64,000 nt of DNA from an uncultured Bacteroidota bacterium (GTDB taxonomy: Bacteria > Bacteroidota > Bacteroidia > Flavobacteriales > Flavobacteriaceae): positions 1 through 64,000 of the forward strand of contig CACEAZ010000007.1 in NCBI GenBank assembly GCA_902557655.1, in the 5' to 3' direction. Below are positions 55,723 through 64,000 of the stretch, piece by piece; the first letter of the stretch is position 1, and every line of letters begins with the position of its first letter. The translations under genes and the position numbers were made by a program. The notes beneath the pieces are model-generated. The model had not been told where the DNA came from. It ran no database searches and worked only from the letters and a program-made list of their open reading frames with translations.

Positions 55723-56142
55723 TTAGTGGCAACCATGTCCCCATTTTTTTAACCTATAATAATTGTAAGGTAGTGGCGTTATAAACCCAGCTAATAACAT
55801 AATTGGGATAACCCACCAAGTCAATTTTGCACCACCTGTAAGAATAACATCTATAATATTCATAGATGCTTCCATAGCTATCATGCTGATAAAACTCATA
55901 CCAACTGCAACTTTGAATGCTTCCCTAAAGTTCATTTGTCGAAAAAGAATTAATGTTTCAAGTAAAATACTTGTCAACAGTCCATTTGTTATGGCTAATC
56001 CCATGATTTGCCAGGTCAATAATGAATGCTCAACTGTTTGAAAATAAAATATTGTTCCAAAGTCACCAATACTACATCCAAGTAAACACCAAAGAGTGTT
56101 AATAGATGCTTTTTTCCAAGTATGTTTACAATTCCAATTCAT
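55723..56142 (-). CDS. DUF4396 membrane protein
   Basis: The 139-residue protein has four hydrophobic segments and the family's conserved patches WCLLGCSIGDFGTIFYFQ, NGLLTSILLETLILF, MSFISMIAMEASMN and LLAGFITPLPYNYYRL. It ends in Gly-His-Gly-Cys-His, a possible metal site. Conserved Cys, Asp and Glu in membrane segments hint at metal handling, unproven. It overlaps pyrF by 17 bp. Confidence 0.8.
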   Translation of the reverse strand: MNWNCKHTWKKASINTLWCLLGCSIGDFGTIFYFQTVEHSLLTWQIMGLAITNGLLTSILLETLILFRQMNFREAFKVAVGMSFISMIAMEASMNIIDVILTGGAKLTWWVIPIMLLAGFITPLPYNYYRLKKWGHGCH

Positions 56143-56959
56143 TTTTTTGTGACAAAATTATTTTCATTTGTTTTTGTAGCTTGATAGATTCATTAGCTGC
56201 AGAATGAGCAAAATTTTTATCATTTGATGCATAAATTATTGATCTTGAAGAATTCACTAAAATTCCTATATTATCATTCATAGCATATTTACATATTTCA
56301 TTTAAATCCCCTCCCTGAGCACCAACACCAGGTATTAACAAAAAATGACTAGGAATTAATTTCCTTATTTTTTCTATGTACTGAGGTTTAGTTGCACCTA
56401 CAACATACATCATATTATCTTCATTACCCCAAATCATTGAAGACTTAATCATCTCAATGAAAACATAATCTTTATTTGCCTTTTTTAATTGAATATCTAA
56501 AGCACCAATATTTGAGGTTAAACCTAATAAAACAGAAATCTTATTTTCAAACTCTAAAAAAGGTTTTACAGAATCAGAACCCATATACGGATTAATTGTT
56601 ACACTATCAAAATTCATATTTCCAAAAAAAGTCTGGGCATACATCTTACTCGTATTACCAATATCTCCCCTTTTTGCGTCAGCTATAGTAAATATTTCTG
56701 GGAAGTTTTTATTAATATAATCGATTGTTCTTTTCATTGATACCCAACCTGAGGTTCCTAAAGATTCATAAAATGCAGTATTAATCTTATAGGCAACACA
56801 ATAAGGGTTAGTTTTATCAATAATAGACTTATTAAATAAAAAAATTGGATCCTCTTCATTTAAAAGAAACTTTGGAATTTTATTTATATCAGTATCTAAA
56901 CCAATGCACAAAAAAGAATCTTTATTTTTTATTTCTAGTATTAGATCACTAAGTTTCAT
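56126..56959 (-). CDS. pyrF: Orotidine-5'-phosphate decarboxylase (type 2)
   Basis: This 277-residue enzyme makes UMP. The catalytic D94, K96 and D99 lie in ADAKRGDIGN, with YCVAYKINTAFYE before it. The length suits the longer type 2 form. It is 2 bp after prfA and overlaps the DUF4396 gene, forming a leftward run purM-prfA-pyrF-DUF4396. Confidence 0.95.
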   Translation of the reverse strand: MKLSDLILEIKNKDSFLCIGLDTDINKIPKFLLNEEDPIFLFNKSIIDKTNPYCVAYKINTAFYESLGTSGWVSMKRTIDYINKNFPEIFTIADAKRGDIGNTSKMYAQTFFGNMNFDSVTINPYMGSDSVKPFLEFENKISVLLGLTSNIGALDIQLKKANKDYVFIEMIKSSMIWGNEDNMMYVVGATKPQYIEKIRKLIPSHFLLIPGVGAQGGDLNEICKYAMNDNIGILVNSSRSIIYASNDKNFAHSAANESIKLQKQMKIILSQKNELEL

Positions 56960-56961
56960 TT

Positions 56962-58029
56962 TTAATTATTTGCTTTTAAAATTTCAGAATTTTCAGCCAA
57001 CATCAACTCATCAATAATTTTATGGATATCTCCGTTTATAATTTTTGTTAAATCATATAGTGTTAAACCAATTCTATGCTCTGTAACCCTCCCTTGAGGA
57101 TAATTGTATGTTCTGATTTTTGCACTTCTATCACCTGATGAAACCATACTTTTTCTTTTTAATGAATCTGCTTGCCTTCTTTTTTCGACCTCTAATTCAT
57201 ATAAACGAGTTCTTAATACTTTTAAGGCTTTGTCTAGATTTTTGTGTTGAGATTTTTGGTCTTGACAACTCACTGTTATACCCGTTGGTTCGTGATGTAG
57301 CCTAATCGCTGAATAAGTAGTATTTACAGATTGCCCACCTGGGCCAGTAGAGGTAGTTCGTTCTATTCTTACTTCTTGCATATCTAATTCCACGTCAAAT
57401 TCTTCTGCTTCCGGCAGTACAATCACAGTGGCTGCGCTCGTGTGTACCCTACCCTGGGTCTCAGTCTGAGGAACTCTTTGTACACGATGAACACCGGCTT
57501 CAAATTTTAAGTGACCATAAACATCTTCTCCATTTACCTCAAAAATAACCTCTTTATATCCACCTGAAGTTCCTTCACTCACATCAACAAGATTGACAGA
57601 CCATTTCTTAGACTCTGAAAATTTTGTGTACATTCTATATAAATCACCTGCAAAAATACTTGCTTCATCTCCCCCCGTTCCAGCTCTGATCTCAACAACA
57701 ACGTTTTTTGAGTCGTCAGGATCTTTAGGAATTAATAATAATTTTAAATCTTCTTCAATTTTAGGGATGGCATTTTCGGCTTCTTCTAATTGCATTTCTG
57801 CCATTTCAATCATCTCCTGATCATTTTCACTAGAGATAATATCTTGTGCCTCTGATTTGTTGGATAAAATATTTTTATACTCATTACCTTTATCAATAAT
57901 TTTTTTGATCTCTTTATACTCTTTGGAAATTTGAATATATTTTTTTTGATCTGAAATAATATCAGGCTGAATGATTAACTCATTTATTTCAGCAAACCTA
58001 TTTTCAATTAATTTTAATTTCTCTAACAC
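56962..58029 (-). CDS. prfA: Peptide chain release factor 1
   Basis: The 355-residue factor reads UAA and UAG. The codon-recognition tripeptide is PQT in [10 protein letters not shown] and the catalytic GGQ is in [13 protein letters not shown]. The start is a GTG at 58029, supported by the typical [13 protein letters not shown]-terminus. It lies between purM (31 bp) and pyrF (2 bp). Confidence 0.97.
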   Translation of the reverse strand: MLEKLKLIENRFAEINELIIQPDIISDQKKYIQISKEYKEIKKIIDKGNEYKNILSNKSEAQDIISSENDQEMIEMAEMQLEEAENAIPKIEEDLKLLLIPKDPDDSKNVVVEIRAGTGGDEASIFAGDLYRMYTKFSESKKWSVNLVDVSEGTSGGYKEVIFEVNGEDVYGHLKFEAGVHRVQRVPQTETQGRVHTSAATVIVLPEAEEFDVELDMQEVRIERTTSTGPGGQSVNTTYSAIRLHHEPTGITVSCQDQKSQHKNLDKALKVLRTRLYELEVEKRRQADSLKRKSMVSSGDRSAKIRTYNYPQGRVTEHRIGLTLYDLTKIINGDIHKIIDELMLAENSEILKANN

Positions 58030-58060
58030 CTAAATATTTTTTTTCGGCAGTTGGTGTAAT

Positions 58061-59239
58061 TTAATAATTAAACTCACCAAATTCTGATTTAATTGATAAT
58101 TTTTTAGATTTTGATTTTTCTACTCTTCCGATAATTTTTGCTTCGATATTGAAAGACTGCGATATAGTAATAATTTTATCAGCAAATTTTGGATCAACGT
58201 AAAGCTCCATTCTATGTCCACAGTTAAATACCTTGTACATTTCTTTCCAGTCTGTGTTTGATTCACTTTGGATTAACCTAAATAAAAAGGGAAGTTCGAA
58301 TAAGCTATCCTTTATCACATGTAAATTGTCAGAAATAAAATGTAATATTTTAGTCTGCGCACCCCCGCTGCAATGGACAATTCCATTAATATTTTTATTA
58401 CCAATTTGTTTTAAAATCTTTTTTATCACAGGTGCATATGTCCTTGTTGGAGACAAAACCAATTTTCCAGCATCTAGCTCTACTTCATCAAATTTATCAG
58501 TTAATTCTTTAGTACCAGAATATACAAGTTCACCAGGTAAACGCGGATCAAAACTTTCAGGGTATTTTTCAGCTAGAAGCTTTGAAAAAACATCGTGTCT
58601 TGCAGATGTTAGTCCATTGCTACCCATTCCGCTATTATAGACTTTTTCATAACTAGACTTGCCGTAGGAAGCTAGCCCAATAATAATATTACCATCTTTG
58701 ATATTTGAATTATCAATTACGTCATCTTTATTCATTCTAGCTACGACTGTACTATCTACAATAATAGTTCTTACAATATCTCCAACATCAGCAGTTTCTC
58801 CCCCTGTCATATACACATTAATATCATTTTGATTTAATTCTTCAACAATTTCTTTGGTACCGTTTATAATTGAAGAAATTACATCTCCAGTTATTAAATT
58901 TTTATTTCTACCGATAGTAGAAGAAAGCAAAATATTGTCAGTTGCACCTACACATATCAGATCATCAATATTCATTATCAGTGCATCTTGGGCAATGCCT
59001 TTCCATACAGAAAGGTCACCAGTTTCCTTCCAGTACATATAAGCCAACGAACTCTTGGTACCTGCCCCATCAGCATGCATTACAATACAGTGGTCTTCAC
59101 TTTGGGTTAAAAAGTCTGGAACAATTTTACAAAAAGCTTTTGGAAATAAGCCTTTGTCAATGTTCTTTATCGCATTATGTACATCTTCCTTAGAAGCAGA
59201 GACTCCGCGAAGCATATATTTTTGTGATGAATTATTCAT
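58061..59239 (-). CDS. purM: Phosphoribosylformylglycinamidine cyclo-ligase (AIR synthase)
   Basis: The 392-residue enzyme catalyses the fifth step of purine synthesis, making AIR from FGAM with ATP. The N-terminal GVSASKEDVHNAIK and MHADGAGTKSSLAYMY, IAQDALIMNIDDLICVGA and STGGETADVGD-like MTGGETADVGDIVRT are those of the longer Bacteroidota form. It heads the leftward run with prfA and pyrF. A TACTTTTG box lies at 59262-59269. Confidence 0.96.
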   Translation of the reverse strand: MNNSSQKYMLRGVSASKEDVHNAIKNIDKGLFPKAFCKIVPDFLTQSEDHCIVMHADGAGTKSSLAYMYWKETGDLSVWKGIAQDALIMNIDDLICVGATDNILLSSTIGRNKNLITGDVISSIINGTKEIVEELNQNDINVYMTGGETADVGDIVRTIIVDSTVVARMNKDDVIDNSNIKDGNIIIGLASYGKSSYEKVYNSGMGSNGLTSARHDVFSKLLAEKYPESFDPRLPGELVYSGTKELTDKFDEVELDAGKLVLSPTRTYAPVIKKILKQIGNKNINGIVHCSGGAQTKILHFISDNLHVIKDSLFELPFLFRLIQSESNTDWKEMYKVFNCGHRMELYVDPKFADKIITISQSFNIEAKIIGRVEKSKSKKLSIKSEFGEFNY

Positions 59240-59261
59240 TAAAATGGAGGTAATTAGATCA

Positions 59262-59269
59262 CAAAAGTA
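59262..59269 (-). promoter_or_regulatory. -7 promoter element of purM
   Basis: TACTTTTG on the minus strand, 22 bp before the ATG, fits TAnnTTTG. No TTG was found at -33. Confidence 0.4.
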
Positions 59270-59519
59270 TTAAAGAAAACATTAAAAATTAACATATGAA
59301 GACGATAAGATTTTTAAAATGAAAAAAAACAAAAATATGTTATTAACAATAAGTTATATTGAGAGTCTTTTTTTACATTATTTATATGGGATGGAACTAG
59401 TTATTACAATGTTTATAAAAAAGACTTAAAATCAAAAAATAATTCTTAACGATTTTTAATTTTATTTATATATTATGCAATCAATTAAAATCAATAATTA
59501 ACTAAAGAAAAAATTAAAA

Positions 59520-60524
59520 ATGAGTACAGCAAAATTAGAATATATTTGGTTAGATGGATATGTTCCAACGCAGAACATGCGAAGTAAAACAAAAATGTTA
59601 AAAGATTTTGACGGAAAACTTGAAAGTTGTCCAGTTTGGGCATTTGACGGTAGTTCAACCCAACAAGCAGAAGGTGGTTCTTCGGACTGTTTATTAAAAC
59701 CTGTTGCAATATTTCCTGATCCGACCAGAGAAAATGGATTTCTTGTAATGACTGAAGTTATGAATCCTGACGGTACTCCACATGCTTCAAACGGTAGAGC
59801 CACAATAGATGATGACGATGATGATTTTTGGTTTGGATTTGAGCAAGAGTATTTTATTATGGATACTGATACTGATCTTCCGCTTGGTTTCCCTCCTGGA
59901 GGTTATCCTGGTCCACAAGGACTCTACTATTGTTCGGTAGGTGGAAAAAATACTCACGGAAGACAGCTTGTAGAAGATCATGCTGATATATGTTTAGCAG
60001 CTGGGATTAATATCGAAGGAATTAATCAAGAGGTTGCATGCGGGCAATGGGAATTTCAAGTGTTTGGAAAAGGTGCTAAAAAGGCAGGTGATCAACTTTG
60101 GGTTGCGAGATATATTCTTGATAGATTAACCGAAGATTATGGTTATTATATTGAATATCATCCAAAGCCTATTCAAGGTGACTGGAATGGTTCAGGTATG
60201 CATGCTAATTTTTCTAACGAAATACTTAGAACGTGTGGGTCAAAAGAAACTTATGAAAAAATATGTGAAGCATTTAGACCGGTAGTTGACGAGCATATAG
60301 CTGTTTATGGTGCATACAATGACATGAGACTTACAGGTTTGCATGAAACACAATCAATCGATCAATTTAGTTATGGAGTCTCTGATAGAGGTGCATCAAT
60401 TAGAATACCTATAATCACAGTTGAAAAGGGATATAAAGGCTGGTTAGAAGACAGAAGACCTGCTTCAAATGCAGATCCATATAAGATTGCAGCCCGAATA
60501 ATCAAAACTGTTAAATCGGCTTAA
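59520..60524 (+). CDS. glnII: Glutamine synthetase, type II (eukaryote-like)
   Basis: The 334-residue enzyme makes glutamine from glutamate and ammonia. It matches GSII, not the long GlnA or GSIII: YIWLDGYVPTQNMRSKTK, WAFDGSSTQQAEGGSSD, WFGFEQEYFIM, EGINQEVACGQWEFQV and GDWNGSGMHANFS. There is no adenylylation loop, as expected for GSII. The 280-bp upstream gap is AT-rich with no sigma-54 site or clear TAnnTTTG box seen. An intrinsic terminator follows. Confidence 0.95.
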   Translation: MSTAKLEYIWLDGYVPTQNMRSKTKMLKDFDGKLESCPVWAFDGSSTQQAEGGSSDCLLKPVAIFPDPTRENGFLVMTEVMNPDGTPHASNGRATIDDDDDDFWFGFEQEYFIMDTDTDLPLGFPPGGYPGPQGLYYCSVGGKNTHGRQLVEDHADICLAAGINIEGINQEVACGQWEFQVFGKGAKKAGDQLWVARYILDRLTEDYGYYIEYHPKPIQGDWNGSGMHANFSNEILRTCGSKETYEKICEAFRPVVDEHIAVYGAYNDMRLTGLHETQSIDQFSYGVSDRGASIRIPIITVEKGYKGWLEDRRPASNADPYKIAARIIKTVKSA

Positions 60525-60542
60525 AAAATCGATATTTTGTTT

Positions 60543-60576
60543 AAAAGGAATTGTGAAAACAGTTCCTTTTTTTTTT
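60543..60576. terminator. Bidirectional terminator between glnII and the Ca/Na exchanger
   Basis: AAAAGGAATTG pairs with CAGTTCCTTTT around a short A-rich loop, followed by about ten T on the plus strand. On the minus strand, the hairpin begins right at the exchanger stop codon and is followed by TTTT-like sequence, so it can serve both genes. Confidence 0.8.
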
Positions 60577-61510
60577 ACATAAATGCCAGAGTAATAAATG
60601 TGAAATATAGTAAAAGTATGATGAACCCCTTTAATTTTCCTAAATTATCCCTTTTGGGTAATATTGCCATAAATATTAATAGTAATGTGAAAAATAACAT
60701 CCAAATTATATCTCTTTCTATAATTTCCTGTGCTATTTGAATCGGTTTGATAATTGCTGTAATTCCCAAAACTGAACCTATATTAAAAATATTTGATCCG
60801 ATTAAATTACCAATAGAAATTCCTTTTTCTTTTTTTGCAATTGCAATAAGGGATGCTGCAAGCTCCGGAATACTAGTACCTATTGCTACTATGGAAACCG
60901 AAATAACAGCTTCACTTATATTTATCTGCTTTGCAAAATTTACTGCTCCATTAACAAGGAACTCAGCTCCAAAATAGAGAGATACGGTGGAGATAATTAG
61001 CCATATAATTATTTTGGTATTTGTAGCAGAAACTAATTTATCATCTATATCATCTGCAATTGATTCATTATTTGATTTTTTTAGGGAGTAATAAATAAAA
61101 AAGAAAAGTGATGCAACCAAAATGACTCCTTCAAATAGATTTAAAATCTGATCGGTGATACAAAAAATCATTAATAAAATTGAAAAACCAAACATGATTG
61201 GCCAATCTCTTTTGTAGAAATTCTTGTCAACTTTTAAAAAACTTAAAATTGAAATAATAGATAAGACAAGTGCAATATTTGCAATATTTGATCCTATAAC
61301 ATTATTAATTGCAATAGCAGGTGAATCGTTTAGTGCGGCATTTATACTCACAATTAATTCTGGTAGTGAAGTTGCAAAAGCGACAACTGTCATTCCTATT
61401 ACAAACCTTGAAATATTAAATTTAAGAGAGATTGCAACTGATGATCTTACAACAAATTCACCCCCTACAACCAATAATAAAAAACCAAAAAATATAAATA
61501 ATAAGTTCAT
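60575..61510 (-). CDS. Calcium/sodium antiporter (CaCA family, YrbG-like)
   Basis: The 311-residue protein has about ten helices in two inverted halves. The alpha-repeats are clear: VIGMTVVAFATSLPELIVSI with GSNIANIALVL, and SVSIVAIGTSIPELAASL with GSNIFNIGSVLG. The acidic residues in SLPEL and SIPEL bind calcium. The acidic loop between halves is short. It exports calcium using sodium or protons. Confidence 0.92.
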   Translation of the reverse strand: MNLLFIFFGFLLLVVGGEFVVRSSVAISLKFNISRFVIGMTVVAFATSLPELIVSINAALNDSPAIAINNVIGSNIANIALVLSIISILSFLKVDKNFYKRDWPIMFGFSILLMIFCITDQILNLFEGVILVASLFFFIYYSLKKSNNESIADDIDDKLVSATNTKIIIWLIISTVSLYFGAEFLVNGAVNFAKQINISEAVISVSIVAIGTSIPELAASLIAIAKKEKGISIGNLIGSNIFNIGSVLGITAIIKPIQIAQEIIERDIIWMLFFTLLLIFMAILPKRDNLGKLKGFIILLLYFTFITLAFM

Positions 61511-61511
61511 A

Positions 61512-62642
61512 TTATTTGATAATTATTTTTGAATTAAAAAGGCCTGATTTAGTATTACTTCTAAGAAGATATGTGCCAGAAGGTAAATTTAGTTTAACAC
61601 TATTAGAATTATCAATTAACTTATTGTAAATATTTTGGCCCTTGAGATTAAAAATTTCGATAACCTCATTTTGCATATCATTACTAAAACTAATAATTCC
61701 ATTTGATGGGTTGGGAAATATTATTATTTCATCCATTTCGGCTCCATCAAGCGATAAATTTTCATTCCAATTAAGACCAGTGTTCTCGCCCCACAAGAAG
61801 TTAACTAGGTTAGGGTGATCAATGAATGGGTTTCTATTTTGCTGATATCCAAAAATAATTTCATTTCTGTTGATTTCAAAATCATCAACTGGATCACTGA
61901 TATGCCAATCTAATAATGAGGATAATTTACCTAGTATGGGATCATTATTATTAGGAGTTGTATAATCAACGAGTTCTAAGTCGAATTCGTTGTTTTCATG
62001 ATCAATACCAGGATCATATCTGACAACCATATAGAATAAAATTCTTGCAATATCTCCTTTTACATGATCAGCTGGTTCCCAGCTATCACTGTCATTTAGA
62101 CAATCTAATGCTTCTACATGTTGATTTCCACCAAAATCAAAATCTTTTGTACCCCTAGATGCATTGACAGATCTGTCACATGGTTTTAAATTGTGGACAT
62201 CCGTGTATGCGTTATCATCCTCGTCAGGAAACCCGTGTGACTTTGGCCAAATATGTTCTCTATTCCATGAGTTATTTTGGGTTCCATTTCCATTTTCATA
62301 CTGTGAATAATTTCCAGTTCCGTCCCTATATCCCTTATCTTGAGAACGACCGGTGTAAACCAACAACATATTATTATTGTTATTTGGGTCCTGATCAGAC
62401 TCTTGAATAATATCCCAAGTATCTGTTGAATTGGAAGTATATGGAAAAACGATATGATTTGAAATTATTTGATGTAATGCTTCTTTTAGCTGATCATCCG
62501 ACAAATTATTAGCTTGCTGATAATAATTTTGGGGAATATTAACCTGAACTTCTCCATAAGTTGGATTAGATGGAGGGCCAAAATCAGATTGAGAAAAAAG
62601 GATTAGAGGAAATAAAATTAAAAATAGAAGTATTTTTTTCAT
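61512..62642 (-). CDS. Secreted endonuclease I with type IX (type A) sorting signal
   Basis: The 376-residue protein has a signal peptide (1-17, ending LFSQ), an Endonuclease_I domain (about 40-275) with the active-site motif WNREHIWPKSHGF and NLKPCDRSVNASRGTKDF, and a C-terminal type A sorting domain with IIIFPNPSNG to the end SGLFNSKIIIK. It would cut DNA outside the cell, for phosphate or nutrient gain. The ATG at 62642 is chosen over one 24 bases upstream, because the promoter box lies between them. Confidence 0.9.
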   Translation of the reverse strand: MKKILLFLILFPLILFSQSDFGPPSNPTYGEVQVNIPQNYYQQANNLSDDQLKEALHQIISNHIVFPYTSNSTDTWDIIQESDQDPNNNNNMLLVYTGRSQDKGYRDGTGNYSQYENGNGTQNNSWNREHIWPKSHGFPDEDDNAYTDVHNLKPCDRSVNASRGTKDFDFGGNQHVEALDCLNDSDSWEPADHVKGDIARILFYMVVRYDPGIDHENNEFDLELVDYTTPNNNDPILGKLSSLLDWHISDPVDDFEINRNEIIFGYQQNRNPFIDHPNLVNFLWGENTGLNWNENLSLDGAEMDEIIIFPNPSNGIISFSNDMQNEVIEIFNLKGQNIYNKLIDNSNSVKLNLPSGTYLLRSNTKSGLFNSKIIIK

Positions 62643-62647
62643 ATTTG

Positions 62648-62679
62648 CAAATATAATGCAATTCATAATACCTGACCAA
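62648..62679 (-). promoter_or_regulatory. Promoter of the endonuclease gene
   Basis: Minus strand TTG (62679-62677), 21 bp and TATATTTG (62655-62648) fit the consensus. The predicted start is at or a few bases from the ATG at 62642, so the mRNA may be leaderless. Confidence 0.6.
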
Positions 62680-62716
62680 TAAAACTATTTGGCACAAGTT
62701 TTGAAATCTAACAGAT

Positions 62717-63109
62717 ATGAAAATTAAGTTTTTTTTAATTGCTTTTACATTAATTTTTTCATGTGGGACTAAAGTTAGTGATTTGTCAAAACCATCATCT
62801 AAACTCTCCATATCCCCTGCAGCTACAACAATACTTGATGTTATAGTTGGTAAATTTCCTGGTGTCAAAGTTATAGGGTATAATGTTTTGAATAGCGATA
62901 TAAAAATTTTAATTAGAGGAGGAAGTCTTTCGATAAACAATCAGGCGTATGCAATTTTTGATATTGATGGATCAATTCAAACTGATTTTCCTGCATACAT
63001 TGATCCACAGCAAGTAAAAAGTATTTCTATTTTGAAATCACTATCGGCCACAAACAAATATGGCGGGATTGCAAGAGGTGGAGCCATTATAATCAAACTA
63101 AAAAAATGA
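62717..63109 (+). CDS. Lipoprotein with stand-alone TonB-receptor plug-like domain
   Basis: This 130-residue protein has a lipobox ending at Cys16 (LIFSCG). The remainder resembles only the plug domain of SusC-like TonB-dependent receptors: ILDVIVGKFPGVKV, ILIRGGSLSINNQAYAIFDIDG, IDPQQVKSISILKSLSATNKYGGIARGGAIIIKLKK. No beta-barrel follows. Its stop overlaps the ATG of the subtilase gene (ATGA). A role as a docking or inhibitor partner of that protease is only a guess. Confidence 0.75.
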   Translation: MKIKFFLIAFTLIFSCGTKVSDLSKPSSKLSISPAATTILDVIVGKFPGVKVIGYNVLNSDIKILIRGGSLSINNQAYAIFDIDGSIQTDFPAYIDPQQVKSISILKSLSATNKYGGIARGGAIIIKLKK

Positions 63110-64000
63110 AAAAACTATTTATACTATTACTTACATGTAACTTTTTATTAAGTCAAACCCAAAATGAAAATTTTTTAGACGGAACAATAATCTTTAAACT
63201 AAAGGAATTTGTTGATATTAATCAAAATAACTCTTCAAAATCATTTGATGGTATCGGTCTACAAATATCTATTAAGGATTATCCCGAAATTTCAGAAATT
63301 TTTAAAAATATTAATGTTATAAAATTTGAAAGACCAAGTTATTACACTGGTAAAAGAGAATTACAAAAAATATATAGAATTACTTTTCATGAAATTGAAA
63401 AAATAGATCAACTAATTTCAGATTTAAAAATGCTTGAAATAATTGATTATGTAGAAAAAGAGCCAATTTATAAAAACTCCTATATCCCAAATGATACCTA
63501 TCATTCTGGACCTGAAAAATGGTATCATGATCTAATAAATTCTGAAGATGCTTGGGACATCTCTTTGGGAAGTGAAGGGATTAAAATTGCCATAGTCGAT
63601 AACGCGGTTGCAACCAGTCACGCTGATTTTAGTGTGTTTAAACAAATTGATATTGCTGATAATGATAACGATGCATCTCCTCCCCAATATTACAGTCAAA
63701 GTTTTGACTGGTCACACGGAACCCATTGTGCTGGTTTAGCTACAGCTGAAACTAATAATTCTAATGGAATAGCATCAATCGGAGGTAATAGTCAGTTAAT
63801 TGCAGTAAAAGCCACTGGTGATAATCAAAATGCAAGATTTACATATTACGGTTATGCAGGTGTTCAATGGGCATGTGAAAATGGCGCTAACGTTGTTAGT
63901 ATGTCATATGGATCTGAGGGTGGATCTAATGCAATGCAGGAATTAATTAATGCATACCCAGAAATCACATTTGTTGCAGCGGCAGGTAATGATGGTGTAG
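63106..64000 (+). CDS. Secreted subtilase (peptidase S8), 3' end cut by the window
   Basis: 298 codons are visible. A signal peptide (1-16) precedes a propeptide-like region (about 20-130) and the S8 domain. The catalytic aspartate D165 is in IAIVDNAVATSH (DNA rather than the usual DTG or DSG), the histidine H204 is in WSHGTHCAGL, and the oxyanion asparagine N295 is in AAAGND. The catalytic serine lies beyond the window end. It is translationally coupled to the plug-like lipoprotein. A type IX signal may follow downstream; it cannot be seen. Confidence 0.88.
   Translation, partial: MKKLFILLLTCNFLLSQTQNENFLDGTIIFKLKEFVDINQNNSSKSFDGIGLQISIKDYPEISEIFKNINVIKFERPSYYTGKRELQKIYRITFHEIEKIDQLISDLKMLEIIDYVEKEPIYKNSYIPNDTYHSGPEKWYHDLINSEDAWDISLGSEGIKIAIVDNAVATSHADFSVFKQIDIADNDNDASPPQYYSQSFDWSHGTHCAGLATAETNNSNGIASIGGNSQLIAVKATGDNQNARFTYYGYAGVQWACENGANVVSMSYGSEGGSNAMQELINAYPEITFVAAAGNDGV

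Noticed and set aside
59240-59519. Possible sigma-54 promoter or nitrogen-control site before glutamine synthetase
   Set aside because: No TGGCA-N7-TTGC-like pair and no clear palindrome could be found by eye.

Overview
The window looks like a chromosomal segment of a marine, planktonic member of the Flavobacteriia (Bacteroidota), probably a streamlined Flavobacteriaceae relative. The DNA is AT-rich, gaps are short, and neighbouring genes often overlap by 1-17 bp. There are type IX secretion signals of both kinds (type B in the first gene, type A in the endonuclease). Promoters follow the Bacteroidota form TTG-N17-23-TAnnTTTG. Shine-Dalgarno sequences are absent except at rpsU. A green-type proteorhodopsin lies next to its retinal-forming enzyme Blh. 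I saw no insertion sequence, prophage or CRISPR array.

Layout. 1-3018 is the 3' part of a giant repeat surface protein with a type IX type B signal. 3019-8373 holds a VanX-like dipeptidase, a DUF5916/CBM9-like outer-membrane protein with a DUF4369 lipoprotein, and an idi / pterin synthase / cupin operon. 8062-20867 is the transcription-translation block, read leftward: tuf, tRNA-Trp, secE, nusG, rplK, rplA, rplJ, rplL, rpoB, rpoC, DUF3467. 21022-26028 holds a DNA glycosylase, membrane and lipoproteins, a rightward four-gene quinone reductase/DoxX-like operon and a COG0523 GTPase. 26081-27690 has four tRNAs (Thr, Gly, Tyr, Thr), xerC and rpsU. In relatives these usually sit directly upstream of tuf, so about 5 kb appears to have been inserted or rearranged here.

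27772-33522 carries an alanine symporter, a CBS-like enzyme, a LolC/E permease, NamZ and FtsE. 33519-39927 is a surface-glycan locus: three glycosyltransferases, an FdtA-type ketoisomerase, a sulfotransferase, a Wzx flippase and a FemAB-like acyltransferase. 39939-41612 is blh and proteorhodopsin. 41962-51769 holds kdsA, an M28 peptidase, a sigma-54 activator without an HTH, an ABC exporter, dnaJ-grpE, an epimerase, ilvE and a MazG-like protein. 51812-61510 holds a small membrane protein, crcB, DUF1684, an M14 peptidase, DUF4396, pyrF, prfA, purM, glutamine synthetase and a Ca/Na exchanger. 61512-64000 holds a secreted endonuclease I and a two-gene unit of a stand-alone plug-domain lipoprotein and a subtilase cut by the window end.

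Together the genes suggest a surface-active, polymer-degrading, photoheterotrophic bacterium. Idi supplies isoprenoid precursor, Blh makes retinal and proteorhodopsin pumps protons. Type IX secretion exports adhesin and nuclease. NamZ, FtsE and the dipeptidase act on the cell wall. The strongest regulatory signal is the 11-nt perfect Shine-Dalgarno of rpsU in a genome that otherwise lacks them.
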